The notes under the pieces are model-generated. The model worked only from the letters and a program-made list of their open reading frames with translations. It was not told the origin of the DNA and did no database searches. A DNA stretch of 64,000 bases, taken from positions 4,011 through 68,010 of the forward strand of contig JAHHSL010000005.1 of the NCBI GenBank assembly GCA_020025235.1. Reading direction: 5' to 3'. This document shows positions 26,824-36,099 of this stretch, piece after piece. This stretch comes from Ruthenibacterium sp. (GTDB taxonomy: Bacteria > Bacillota > Clostridia > Oscillospirales > Ruminococcaceae). Every line of letters begins with the position of its first letter. Position 1 is the stretch's first letter. The translations under genes were made by a program, and so were the position numbers.

Positions 26824-27762
26824 ATGAAAGACCAGAAGGAAAACAAAATCGGGATCGTGGGGCTTACCGGCCAGACGGTGTTTTTCCGCACGCAGCATCT
26901 GCCGCGCCCCGGCGAGACGGTCGCGTGTGAAGAAATGTTTTTTGAAGCCGGCGGAAAAGGGCATAATCAGGCCGCCGCGTGCGCAAAGCTCGGCGCAAAG
27001 GCCGTGTTTGTCGGCGCAGTGGGCCGGGACGAAAATGCAAGGATATGCGAAGCGGCGCTGCGGCAGGACGGTGTACAGCCCTGTCTGATCGAAAAAGACG
27101 CGCCGACGGCATTCGCCGCGGTTTCCACCGACGCAGACGGCGAAAACTTCGTGCAGGTCTGCGCGGGCGCTGCGTCGCAGCTTACTGCGGGGGATATCCT
27201 GCACGGCGATGCGCGCAGCGCGCTGCAGGACTGCGAAGTCCTGCTGATCCAGAACGAAATACCGGCAGAGTGCATTGAAGCGGTGCTGCAGCTGGCAGAG
27301 GAGACCGGCGCAAGGGTCGTGTTCAACCCCGCCCCCGCAGGGGGGATTCCGCGGGAAATCTATGCCGGATGCTGGGTCGTGACGCCCAACGAGGAAGAGG
27401 CCAAGTGCATCGCGGGCTTTGCGCCGGGGCAGGCGGTTTCGGATGAAGCGCTTTGCGCCGCGCTGTGCAAAGCCGGTGTGCGCCGCGCCGTCGTGACGCT
27501 CGGCGGAAGCGGCGTCCTTCTGGCCGATGAAAACGGCTGCTGCCGTCTGCCGGCCTGCCGTGCGGGCAGGGTGGTGGATACCACCGGCGCGGGCGATACC
27601 TTCAACGGTGCGCTGTGTGCGGCACTGGTGCAGGGGTGCGATTTCAGGCAGGCCGCGCAGTTTGCCGTTACCGCAGCGGGCATCAGCGTGACGCGCCCGG
27701 GCGCTGCATCCAGCGTACCCACACTGGACGAAGTGCGCCGGCACCTGAAAAACAGGCAGTGA
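26824..27762 (+). CDS. PfkB-family (ribokinase-like) sugar kinase
   Basis: This 312-residue kinase has both PfkB signatures: FFEAGGKGHNQAAACAKLGA near residue 40 and VVDTTGAGDTFNGALCA near residue 250, the latter holding the catalytic Asp. It phosphorylates a sugar or sugar phosphate, closing the operon's pathway. It is last in the operon and is followed by a terminator at 27814. The start at 26824 has only a weak GAGG; an in-frame upstream ATG at 26782 lies inside the SIS gene and is less likely. The substrate is unknown; a sugar released by the GH89-like enzyme is a reasonable guess. Confidence 0.88.
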   Translation: MKDQKENKIGIVGLTGQTVFFRTQHLPRPGETVACEEMFFEAGGKGHNQAAACAKLGAKAVFVGAVGRDENARICEAALRQDGVQPCLIEKDAPTAFAAVSTDADGENFVQVCAGAASQLTAGDILHGDARSALQDCEVLLIQNEIPAECIEAVLQLAEETGARVVFNPAPAGGIPREIYAGCWVVTPNEEEAKCIAGFAPGQAVSDEALCAALCKAGVRRAVVTLGGSGVLLADENGCCRLPACRAGRVVDTTGAGDTFNGALCAALVQGCDFRQAAQFAVTAAGISVTRPGAASSVPTLDEVRRHLKNRQ

Positions 27763-27813
27763 CGCGTCCTGCGCAGTCTGCAAAGGGCGGCATTTCCCGG
27801 AAAATCCAAATGA

Positions 27814-27853
27814 AAAACCCTCCCGGATGTCAATGACATCCGAGAGGGTTTTG
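27814..27853 (+). terminator. Terminator of the GH89-SIS-PfkB operon
   Basis: AAAACCCTC and GAGGGTTTT, with an inner GGATGTCA/TGACATCC stem, form a long hairpin ending in TTTT. Confidence 0.85.
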
Positions 27854-27980
27854 TGCTGTCAGGGAAAAGAAAAGCAGCCGGCGGAAAAATGCGCCGCAGG
27901 GCAAAGTGCTGTTCGGGGGAAATGCACCGCAGAACCGCCCCCATAAAAAGCGCATCCTGCCGCGCGGGTGCGCGGGTGCG

Positions 27981-28877
27981 TCAGCGGGTCTCCATAAGGC
28001 GCGCGTAAATTTTTACAATGTCGTTCAAAACCTCCGGATGAGAAAAATCCTTGTTGTAGGCGATATTCATTTCGCGGATCATGCTCAGGTTTTCGATCGG
28101 CAGAACCGTCAGCTTCTGCTTGCGGGCGTCACCGATGCAGGCGCTTTTGGGCAGCACCGAAACGCCCAGATTTTTGCGCACAAGATCCTTGATCGTGCCA
28201 ACGTTGTCCACCTCCAGTGAAACGTCGAAGTTTTCGATGCATTCATTGATGCCGACAAGCGATGCTTCAAACAGCTGGCGCGTGGCCGAGGACGGCAGAC
28301 GCAGGATCATATTCTGCGTCTTCAGTGCATTGATGGTAATGATGGATTGCTTGGAAAGCGGGTTTTCGTTGCTGAGCACGCACACAAGGCAGTCGGTATC
28401 CAGCATGAAATAATTCAGCGAGGAAGCGAGCCGCTTGCCCTCTACGATCGCGATATCCAACTCATAATTCTGCAGCATGTCATAAAGAATATTTATGGGC
28501 TGTGTGATTATAGTTATGCTTGTGTCCGGGTGAACGGCGGCGTATTTTGCAAGTGCTTCGGTGATCGTATTGTTTTCGCATGTGTGGGTGATGCCGATGC
28601 GAAAGCGCGAAATATGCTTTTGCTCGTCGGAAATTTCGGTGAGCATTTTTTCGTGCAGCGCCTTGAGCCGCCGCGCATAGGTCACGGCGATCTCGCCGGA
28701 CTGCGTCAGCTTGAATTCGCCTTTTCCGCGGTAAAACAGCGCGGTATGATATTCCTGCTCCAGCTGATCGATGTGGTGGCTGACGGCGGGCTGTGTCAGC
28801 GAAAGCGCCCGCGCGGCCTTGGTGAAGCTTTTGTGTTCGGCAACGGCAAGCAGGGTTTCCAGTTTTACGTTCAGCAT
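27981..28877 (-). CDS. LysR-family transcriptional regulator
   Basis: This 298-residue protein has the LysR winged helix at the N-terminus (LETLLAVAEHKSFTKAARAL with TQPAVSHHIDQLE, about residues 6-45) and a two-lobed effector domain (FRIGITHTCEN to the C-terminus). It is transcribed away from the antiporter/MgtC pair at 29009 with 131 bases between them, so it probably controls that pair and itself. TATAAT for its own promoter is visible on the minus strand near 28902-28907. The effector is unknown. Confidence 0.9.
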   Translation of the reverse strand: MLNVKLETLLAVAEHKSFTKAARALSLTQPAVSHHIDQLEQEYHTALFYRGKGEFKLTQSGEIAVTYARRLKALHEKMLTEISDEQKHISRFRIGITHTCENNTITEALAKYAAVHPDTSITIITQPINILYDMLQNYELDIAIVEGKRLASSLNYFMLDTDCLVCVLSNENPLSKQSIITINALKTQNMILRLPSSATRQLFEASLVGINECIENFDVSLEVDNVGTIKDLVRKNLGVSVLPKSACIGDARKQKLTVLPIENLSMIREMNIAYNKDFSHPEVLNDIVKIYARLMETR

Positions 28878-29008
28878 GGGATCGGCCTCGGTTCATTATA
28901 AATTTTCAGAATGGAAATGAAAAAAACCATTATTTGATTTTTTGCCTCTTCTATGATAGCTTAACACAAAAGAGCTCCTGATTACAAGGAAAAGGGAAAG
29001 CGGGTACG

Positions 29009-30469
29009 GTGGAAATGGTGAAATCGTTCTATATGCAGCTGCAGCAGCGGTCGCCTTCGGCGGTGATCGTCATTTCGGTTGCCATTATGCTGCTGGGCGG
29101 CTTTTTGATGACGCGTGTGACAAAAAAGCTGCGGCTGCCGAACGTCACTGCCTATATCATAACCGGCATCCTGATCGGCCCGTTCGGGCTGGATTTGATC
29201 CCGCAGTCGATCGTGGACGGCACGGAGTTTCTGCCGGATGTTGCACTCGCATTCATCGCGTTCGGCACGGGGGAATTTTTCCGGCTTTCCAAGCTGCGGA
29301 AAAACACCGGAAAGGTGCTTGTGATCACACTGACGGAAGCGCTTATGGCGTCGCTTTTCGTGTTTATTCTTACGCGTGTGATCCTGCGTCTGGATTTTGC
29401 GTTTTCGATCGTGCTTGCCGCACTGGCAAGCGCCACAGCACCCGCATCCACGATGATGACGATCCGCCAGACAAAGGCGAAGGGCGATTTTGTGGATACG
29501 CTGCTGCAGGTGGTGGCGTATGACGACATCGTGGCGCTGCTTGCGTACAGCATTGCCATTTCCGTTGCCGTGTGTTCGATGCAGGGCGTGCCCGTCAGCA
29601 TGGGCAGCATTTTTGAGCCGATTGCAAAGAACATCGGCGTGCTGGTCCTGGGCGGCGTGTTCGGGGCGCTGATGAAGCTGCTGGTGCAGAAAAAGCGTTC
29701 GACCGATAACCGCCTGATCATTGCCATTGCGCTGCTGTTTTCGTTCTGCGGGGTGTGCGCGGCAACGGGCATTTCGCCGCTTTTGGGCTGCATGTCCATG
29801 GGCACGGTGTATATCAATCTTACCGATGACGACAAGCTGTTCAAGCAGCTCAATTATTTCAGCCCGCCCATTCTGCTGCTGTTTTTTGTGCGCTCGGGCA
29901 TTTCGTTCGATCTGAACGCGCTGGTCCGTCCTTCCGGTTCGATCGGCGGTGTGCCGCTGTATGTCATCGGCGCATCGTATTTTATCGTGCGGATCCTGGG
30001 CAAGTACGCGGGCGCGTATCTCGGCTGCATGAGCACCGGGAAGGAAGAAAAAACGCGCAATTATTTCGGCTTTGCGCTGATCCCGCAGGCGGGTGTTGCC
30101 ATTGGCCTTGCCGCTCTGGGCGCGCGGGCACTGGGCGGGGAAATGGGCAGCGCGCTGGAAACCGTCATCCTTTCCTCCGGCGTGCTGTATGAGCTGATCG
30201 GCCCGGCGTGTGCAAAGCTGGCGCTGTACTGTTCCGGCTCGTATTCGGTGAAGCTGGAAGAACTGGTGCCGGTGGAAGAGCACACCGAACAGGGAGAGCC
30301 AAAGCCTTCGGTGGAGCTTTTGATCGAGCGCATCCAGAAGATCCAGCAGGAACTGAAAGAGGAGGCCGAAGCGGAAAGCGAAGAAGAACGGGCCTTCACG
30401 CAGGCGGCAGAGGAACAGCTGCAGCACTGCGCTTTGGGTGAAAATCATGCATGGGAGGGATTTCTGTGA
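29009..30469 (+). CDS. Cation:proton antiporter, CPA2 (KefB/NapA-like) family
   Basis: This 486-residue membrane protein has about 12 helices, starting with the RLPNVTAYIITGILIGPFGLDL segment typical of CPA2 antiporters. An ion-binding region, ATAPASTMMTIRQTKAKGD with VVAYDDIVALLAYS, lies near residues 145-185. It exchanges Na+ or K+ for protons. There is no TrkA domain; instead the C-terminal 70 residues are acidic, charged and coiled-coil-like. Both GTG at 29009 and ATG at 29015 could start it; GGAAAAGGG upstream fits 29009 somewhat better. Its stop overlaps the next start by four bases. Confidence 0.86.
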   Translation: MEMVKSFYMQLQQRSPSAVIVISVAIMLLGGFLMTRVTKKLRLPNVTAYIITGILIGPFGLDLIPQSIVDGTEFLPDVALAFIAFGTGEFFRLSKLRKNTGKVLVITLTEALMASLFVFILTRVILRLDFAFSIVLAALASATAPASTMMTIRQTKAKGDFVDTLLQVVAYDDIVALLAYSIAISVAVCSMQGVPVSMGSIFEPIAKNIGVLVLGGVFGALMKLLVQKKRSTDNRLIIAIALLFSFCGVCAATGISPLLGCMSMGTVYINLTDDDKLFKQLNYFSPPILLLFFVRSGISFDLNALVRPSGSIGGVPLYVIGASYFIVRILGKYAGAYLGCMSTGKEEKTRNYFGFALIPQAGVAIGLAALGARALGGEMGSALETVILSSGVLYELIGPACAKLALYCSGSYSVKLEELVPVEEHTEQGEPKPSVELLIERIQKIQQELKEEAEAESEEERAFTQAAEEQLQHCALGENHAWEGFL

Positions 30470-31185
30470 TAGATCCGATCGCATCGGTTTTGGGGGATTG
30501 GTCGTGCGGGATGAACAGCGCGTCGGTTTTTCTGCGCATTTTGCTGTCGTTTGTCTTTTCGGCGGTGATCGGCTGTGAACGTTCCAGCAAGCGCCATTCG
30601 GCGGGGCTGCGCACCTTTATTATTGCGGGGATCGCATCCACCGTCAGCATGCTGCTGGATCTGTACCTGACAGGCCAGCACCGCACAGAGCTGTTTTTGT
30701 TTTCGGCGTCGTCGATGCTGTGCGTTGCGGTCATCAGCATCCGCTCGCTGATGTTCAGTGCGCGCGGGCAGATCAAGGGGCTTACCACGGCGGCGGGGCT
30801 TTGGATGTGCGGCGTCATCGGGCTTGCGCTCGGCGTGGGGCTGTACTTCATCGGGCTGATCGCATTCCTTGCGCTGCTGTGCTGTTTAAGTTGGTTCCCG
30901 ACGGCGGAAAAATATCTGAAGAACCGCTCCAATCACTTTGAAATCCACCTGGAACTGAAGGATAACCGCTATCTGCAGAACTTCGTCAGTACGATCCGCC
31001 GCCTGGGGCTGACGATCGACGAAATCGAGCGCAATACCGCATACAGCGGTTCGGGGCTGAGCGTATATTCCATTGCGATTTCCATAAGCAGCGGCGAGCT
31101 GAAAAAGTATAAAACGCACAAGGAGATCATCGAAGCGCTGCGCAGCCTGGAATACATTTATCATATTGAGGAAATGCTGCCCTGA
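30466..31185 (+). CDS. MgtC/SapB-family membrane protein
   Basis: This 239-residue protein has the MgtC core: FLRILLSFVFSAVIGCERSSKRHSAGLRT (residues about 22-50), further helices, then a C-terminal soluble domain of ACT-like appearance. MgtC-type proteins are linked to magnesium homeostasis, acid tolerance and regulation of ATP synthase; the exact role here is unknown. I chose the GTG at 30466 because GGGAGGG (30453-30459) is six bases upstream and the GTGA overlap with the antiporter stop is typical of coupling. The alternative ATG at 30451 has no such site. Confidence 0.82.
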   Translation: MIDPIASVLGDWSCGMNSASVFLRILLSFVFSAVIGCERSSKRHSAGLRTFIIAGIASTVSMLLDLYLTGQHRTELFLFSASSMLCVAVISIRSLMFSARGQIKGLTTAAGLWMCGVIGLALGVGLYFIGLIAFLALLCCLSWFPTAEKYLKNRSNHFEIHLELKDNRYLQNFVSTIRRLGLTIDEIERNTAYSGSGLSVYSIAISISSGELKKYKTHKEIIEALRSLEYIYHIEEMLP

Positions 31186-31226
31186 ACGGATGCGGCGCAC
31201 GCCCGTTCATCCCCGGAAAACGAATC

Positions 31227-31263
31227 AACGGCGTCATCCCCATAATGGGGATGACGCCGTTTT
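31227..31263 (+). terminator. Terminator of the antiporter-MgtC operon
   Basis: AACGGCGTCATCCCC and GGGGATGACGCCGTT form a 15-bp stem, with a short T run on the plus strand. Confidence 0.85.
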
Positions 31264-31301
31264 CAGCATCGGGGAAAAGAAAACGCAAAGCGCCCCGTGC
31301 A

Positions 31302-32963
31302 TCATTCAAAAGCGGGAGCCGCCACAAAGCGGTATACGGCAAAGGGCTTTGGTGAAAGCGCGGCAACCGGCTCAAACGTGCCGGAAACGCCGTAATGGTC
31401 GTGCAGATAGGCCGCCTTGATCTCGGTGGAATAGAAATCCGCCAGCAGTACGCGCGGGTCGTCTGACGCAAGCGCGCGGTAGGGGTTTGTGAACCCGTAG
31501 CGGTGCAGGGTGTCCCGGTCAAAGGCGCTGCCGCTCGTCCAGCCGCCGGTGACGACGATGTTGGAAAAATAACCGCGCGGCCGTGCGTGGAATACGTCAT
31601 AGCCCGCAAGGCTGTCCAGAAGAAGGATATCGGCAAAATACAGATGCTCCTTGTCGGCGCTCATGGCGTCGTAGGATTCGTTGACGGCGGGGCGCTGCAC
31701 CGGAAAGCTGCGCCGTTCGTTCCATATGCCGGCGTAAAACAGCATGGATGCCGCACACAATACGGCAAGCCCGCCCGCAAAAATGCGCATGCGGCAGGGC
31801 TTTTTTCCGCTGCTGCACAAAAACAATATCAATACCGCTGCGCCGAAGGCAAGCGACCATTCCACACGGTGCGGCAGCCGCCCCTTAAAGCACAGGTAAA
31901 ATAAAAGCACCCCAAGCATGGCGCACACACCCAGTACGGCGGGTGCGCTTTTTTTGCCGGAAAACAGCAGCCAGCCCAGCGCCGTAAGCCCCAAAAACAG
32001 GAACATCGGTTCGCGGTACAAAAAGCGCACGCCGGTTTTTACGGTTTCCAATGCCGCGCTGCGGAGCGAATTGCGGGGGATCTTTCCGGCAAAATCCTGC
32101 AGCTTTTCCACGGTAAAAACCTCCGGGTCGTAATAGCCCCAGTGTTCGATCATCCAGTAATCGTTCATGTTGTAGCCTTCTTGTGCCACAAGCGCGGGGT
32201 TATCCAGAAACTGCAGCTTGAAATCGGAAATCGTGGTGCGCACGTCGTTGTATTGCTGATAATCCCGCCAGACGGGGTCGGAGGCGTAATAGGCGTAATC
32301 TGCGATTTTTGCGCCGAACACCAGAGCGAAGACAAGCACCATGGAAAGCGCCGCGCGCAGCTTTTCCTTGCGCTGCAAACGGAAAAAGTACCACAGCAGA
32401 AATGCGGCGGAAAGCCCGCCGATCGCATAAAAATTATCAAAGCGCACCATGCTGCCAAGCAAAATCAGCCCGATGCCGCCGAAAAGCGCGGGGCGCACCG
32501 TGCCGAGATGCTTTGCCAAAAGCACAAAGCCCGTCACAAGATACAGCGCCGCGTTTTTGACGTACTGGAACGAAGCAAACAGATCCAGCCCGAACGAAAG
32601 CATCAGTGCGGCGGCGATCAGCCCGCCCTTGGCCGCGCCGAACTGTTCCGAAAGCAGGCGGCATAGGATGCCAAGGCACAGCACATCTGCCGCAAGCTGC
32701 AAAATGACGAACCAGTTGAGCGAGGGCACAAGCGCGTAAAACGGCTTTAACAGAAAGCCCAAAAGCACGTTGACGTAAATCAGGCAGTGCGAATCCGGCC
32801 CGTATGCGCCGGAAGCGATATTGCTGAGTGTGGCGTCGTCGTTTACTTCGTAATAAATGCCGAACAAAAGCGCCGCGGCAAGCAGCGTGCAAAGGGGCGC
32901 AAGCACCGGAACAAGGTGCTTTTTAACGGGTTTTAAAACAGACCGCATACTCGGTTCGTTCAT
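31302..32963 (-). CDS. Large polytopic membrane protein, possible GT-C-type glycosyltransferase
   Basis: This 553-residue protein has about 11 membrane helices and a soluble C-terminal region of about 130 residues. The first outer loop reads YYEVNDDATLSNIASG, where the paired acidic residues are in the place expected for the GT-C catalytic loop. GT-C enzymes move sugars from lipid carriers, but I cannot name a family. An in-frame start at 32984 exists; AAGGGAG before the ATG at 32963 is better. It is a single-gene unit with no glycan-biosynthesis neighbours. Confidence 0.55.
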   Translation of the reverse strand: MNEPSMRSVLKPVKKHLVPVLAPLCTLLAAALLFGIYYEVNDDATLSNIASGAYGPDSHCLIYVNVLLGFLLKPFYALVPSLNWFVILQLAADVLCLGILCRLLSEQFGAAKGGLIAAALMLSFGLDLFASFQYVKNAALYLVTGFVLLAKHLGTVRPALFGGIGLILLGSMVRFDNFYAIGGLSAAFLLWYFFRLQRKEKLRAALSMVLVFALVFGAKIADYAYYASDPVWRDYQQYNDVRTTISDFKLQFLDNPALVAQEGYNMNDYWMIEHWGYYDPEVFTVEKLQDFAGKIPRNSLRSAALETVKTGVRFLYREPMFLFLGLTALGWLLFSGKKSAPAVLGVCAMLGVLLFYLCFKGRLPHRVEWSLAFGAAVLILFLCSSGKKPCRMRIFAGGLAVLCAASMLFYAGIWNERRSFPVQRPAVNESYDAMSADKEHLYFADILLLDSLAGYDVFHARPRGYFSNIVVTGGWTSGSAFDRDTLHRYGFTNPYRALASDDPRVLLADFYSTEIKAAYLHDHYGVSGTFEPVAALSPKPFAVYRFVAAPAFE

Positions 32964-33151
32964 AGCGGAAACTCCCTTATCCATGAAATCATAAAACGGC
33001 GCGGAAGGGCGCGCCGCTGTTCGGTTTCCATTATAGCAAAAGCCGAAAGCCCCCGCAAGGCGCTGTGCCGGCGCATTCGGCGGGCAAAAAGAAAAAGCCC
33101 CGGCTTTTGCCGCAGGATGCAGACAAAAAGGCCGGAGCAGTATCCCTTATA

Positions 33152-34090
33152 TTAAATGTAAGCAAATTGCTTGAGCACAAAGATCCACACAAACATCGTC
33201 AGCACCGAACAAATGGAAGTGAAGATCACGATCTGTCCGGCAAGTTCGCCGTCGCCGTTCATCTGCTTTGCCATGGTGAACGACGAAACCGCCGTGGGCG
33301 CGCCCAGCATGGTGAGCAGTGCGGCAAGCTCCATGCCGCGGTATCCTGCAAGGATGCTCACCGGCAGGAAGATCGCGGGGAACACGATCAGCTTGACAAG
33401 CACGGAGACCAGCAGCGGGCGGATGTTGCCCGCAAGCGCGGAAAAGCGGAACGAAGCGCCCAGGATCAAAAACGCCATAGGCGTAGCCATGCCGGAAAGG
33501 TTGCGGATCGTCTTTTCCACAGCCGGGATAAGCGGAATGTGGAAAAACAGCATCAGCCCGCCGAGCGCCGCACCGATGATGAGCGGGTTTGTCAGAATGC
33601 CCTTGATGATCTTTTTTACATGGATCTGTCCGGAGGCGTACCATTCCAGCACGATCACGGAAAGCACATTGTAAAACGGCACGATAAAGGCGATCAGCAT
33701 CGAAGCGGTGCCCACGTTTTCATCGCCGAACAAAGACGCCGTCACCGGCAGGCCGTACAGGATGAAATTGCTGCGGAACATGCCCTGAATCAAAACACCC
33801 TTGCGCCGGTGGTCGTGTTCAAAGCGGGGCACGACGCCCCACAAAAGGAAAAACATGATGAGCACCAGCGCGATGCCCCACAAAATCAGCTTTCCGTTGA
33901 AAATCTCGGAAACATCCGTCTGATAGATATTGTAAAAAATCAGCGTGGGCAGAAACGCCTTGAACGTCACCTTGTTCATGACGTCTGCGGTGTGGCTGTC
34001 CAGGATGCCGATGCGGTTGAGAAAAAATCCCACGGCCATCATGGCAAAAAGCGGGAATACGACATTGAGTGATACGATCAGATTTTCCAT
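33152..34090 (-). CDS. AEC-family (auxin efflux carrier-like) transporter
   Basis: This 312-residue membrane protein has ten predicted helices arranged as two halves. It begins LNVVFPLFAMMAVGFFLNRIG and has the PLIIGAALGGLMLFFHIPL segment of the AEC family. Bacterial members export or import organic acids such as malate or other carboxylates. AAAGGAAG precedes the ATG at 34090; an in-frame ATG at 34147 lacks a site. It stands alone, with only a weak hairpin downstream (about 33095-33115). Confidence 0.87.
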   Translation of the reverse strand: MENLIVSLNVVFPLFAMMAVGFFLNRIGILDSHTADVMNKVTFKAFLPTLIFYNIYQTDVSEIFNGKLILWGIALVLIMFFLLWGVVPRFEHDHRRKGVLIQGMFRSNFILYGLPVTASLFGDENVGTASMLIAFIVPFYNVLSVIVLEWYASGQIHVKKIIKGILTNPLIIGAALGGLMLFFHIPLIPAVEKTIRNLSGMATPMAFLILGASFRFSALAGNIRPLLVSVLVKLIVFPAIFLPVSILAGYRGMELAALLTMLGAPTAVSSFTMAKQMNGDGELAGQIVIFTSICSVLTMFVWIFVLKQFAYI

Positions 34091-34269
34091 TTGTACTTCC
34101 TTTGCTGGCATAAAACAGGTTACAGTCGGTGTCGGCCGCCGGGGCATCCAAAAACGGGATGCGGCAAAATCAAAACATCTCTATTGTACCGATTTATGCG
34201 CGGAAAGTAAAGCCTGTGCCGCGGCACAGGGGCAAAAGCCGACCCAAACGCCGAAGCCCGCGCCGCGCA

Positions 34270-35064
34270 TCAGGAAAGCAGCACCTGATCCGTCTCCTCC
34301 TGCACACCGGCAATTTCGGCAAATTTATCCAGCAGCTCGTGCTTTGTCAGGTGCTTTTTTTCTTCGCCGCGGATATCCAGAATGATCTTTCCGGCGTTCA
34401 TCATAATCAGGCGGTTGCCGTGCACAATGGCATCCCGCATGTTGTGGGTGATCATCATGGCGGTCAGGCCGTTTTCCTGCACGATCGAATCCGAAAGCTC
34501 CAGCACCTTTGCGGCGGTGGCAGGGTCCAGTGCGGCGGTGTGCTCATCCAGCAAAAGCAGCTTCGGCTTTTGCAGCGACGCCATTAAAAGCGTAAGCGCC
34601 TGACGCTGTCCGCCGGAAAGCAGCCCCACTTTGCTTGTCATGCGGTCCTCAAGGCCAAGCCCCAGCGTTTTGAGCTTTTCGTGATAGATTTCCTTTTCGC
34701 TGCGTGTCACGCCCCATTTCAGCGTGCGGGGGCGTCCGCGCCGCGCGGCAAGCGCAAGGTTTTCCACGATCTGCATGTTCGGCACAGTGCCCATCATCGG
34801 GTCCTGAAACACGCGCCCGATGTATTTGGCACGCTTGTATTCGGGCAGCCCCGTCACATCGGTGCCGTCGATCGTGATGCAGCCGCTGTCCACGGGCCAC
34901 ACACCGGCCGCAGCGTTCAGCATGGTGGATTTGCCCGCGCCGTTGCCGCCGATCACCGTGACGAAATCGCCCGGTTCCAGATGCAGGTCAAGGTCGCACA
35001 GGGCCTTTTTTTCATTGATCGTGCCGGCGTTGAACGTCTTGCACACATGGGAAAGCTCAAGCAT
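34270..35064 (-). CDS. ABC transporter ATPase of TrpXYZ-type importer
   Basis: This 264-residue ATPase powers an importer of the COG1101/4120/2984 type. Walker A reads GGNGAGKST, the signature LLSGGQRQALTLLMA, Walker B LLLLDEHTAALD, and the switch His is in MMITHNM. AAGGAGG precedes the ATG at 35064, and the gene overlaps the permease end by eight bases, so they are translationally coupled. In streptococci such a transporter (TrpXYZ) imports tryptophan, so an aromatic amino acid is the likely cargo. This is family knowledge, not proof. Confidence 0.88.
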   Translation of the reverse strand: MLELSHVCKTFNAGTINEKKALCDLDLHLEPGDFVTVIGGNGAGKSTMLNAAAGVWPVDSGCITIDGTDVTGLPEYKRAKYIGRVFQDPMMGTVPNMQIVENLALAARRGRPRTLKWGVTRSEKEIYHEKLKTLGLGLEDRMTSKVGLLSGGQRQALTLLMASLQKPKLLLLDEHTAALDPATAAKVLELSDSIVQENGLTAMMITHNMRDAIVHGNRLIMMNAGKIILDIRGEEKKHLTKHELLDKFAEIAGVQEETDQVLLS

Positions 35065-36049
35065 GGGAATCCTCCTTTTTGCACTGGGCGGCCGATTTTC
35101 CGGCGCGCTTGAATGAATTGCGTGCCTGCTTTTGCAGATGCGGCACGGCAAGGAACACAGCCACGATCACGGCGGTGAACAGCTTAAGGTCGTTCGGGTT
35201 GAGCCGCAGCCACAGAATCACCGTCATGGCGATGTAGTACAGCACGCCGCCGAGCACCACAAACGCAAGGCGCACGGCAAAGCTGCAGCCCTTTTTGAAA
35301 ATGGCGTCGCACAGCACTTCACCAATGATGATCGCCGCAAGGCCGATGACGACTGCGCCGCGCCCCATGTTGACGTCTGCCGTGCCCTGGAACTGTGTCA
35401 TCAGCCCGCCCGCCAGTGCGACGGCGGCGTTGGAAATGGCAAGCCCAAGCACCTTCATGGTGTTGATGTTGATGCCCTGTGCACGGATCATGGCGGGGTT
35501 GGCGCCGGCGGCGCGGATCGCGCTGCCCTGTTCCGTGCCGAAGTACCAGTAAAACAATGCGACAAGGACTACGGAAAGGCACAGCCCGACGGCAATTGCC
35601 TGGGGAATGTACAAAGAGGAAACAAGGAAGCCTTTGCCGTGGGTTTCGGCGTCAAAAATCAGGCCGTACTGCTTGATCGCTGCCGTCTGGTTTGCCTGCC
35701 CCATGATGCGCAGATTGATCGAATACAGCGCAAACTGCGTCAGGATGCCGGCCAGAATGGCGGGAATGCCGAGCTTTGTGTGCAGAAGGCCGGTGCAAAG
35801 CCCCGTCAGGATGCCCGCAGCAGCCGCGGCAAGCAGCGCCGCCCACGCGGGCACACCGGCAAGGATCAGCATTACCGTGACGGCGCCGCCTGCGCCGAAC
35901 GAGCCGTCCACTGTCAGATCGGCGATATCCAGCATGCGGAACGTGATGTAAACGCCAAGCGCCATGATGCCCCAGATCAGCCCCTGCGCTGCGGCGGCCG
36001 GCATGCGGGAAAACAGATTTGCAAGATTGAGCGATTGCAGATAAGCCAT
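35057..36049 (-). CDS. ABC transporter permease of TrpXYZ-type importer
   Basis: This 330-residue protein has about eight membrane helices, with the MLDIADLTVDGSFGAGGAV segment and the GLAISNAAVALAGGLMTQFQG loop characteristic of COG4120 permeases. It forms the channel with the ATPase encoded next, whose start lies inside its last codons. It follows the binding-protein gene at 36100 by 50 bases. A basic cytosolic tail ends the protein. Confidence 0.88.
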   Translation of the reverse strand: MAYLQSLNLANLFSRMPAAAAQGLIWGIMALGVYITFRMLDIADLTVDGSFGAGGAVTVMLILAGVPAWAALLAAAAAGILTGLCTGLLHTKLGIPAILAGILTQFALYSINLRIMGQANQTAAIKQYGLIFDAETHGKGFLVSSLYIPQAIAVGLCLSVVLVALFYWYFGTEQGSAIRAAGANPAMIRAQGININTMKVLGLAISNAAVALAGGLMTQFQGTADVNMGRGAVVIGLAAIIIGEVLCDAIFKKGCSFAVRLAFVVLGGVLYYIAMTVILWLRLNPNDLKLFTAVIVAVFLAVPHLQKQARNSFKRAGKSAAQCKKEDSHA

Positions 36050-36099
36050 GATTTTACCTCGATTTCAAAAAGAGTGTCCGGCGTTTGTGCCGGCTGCGT

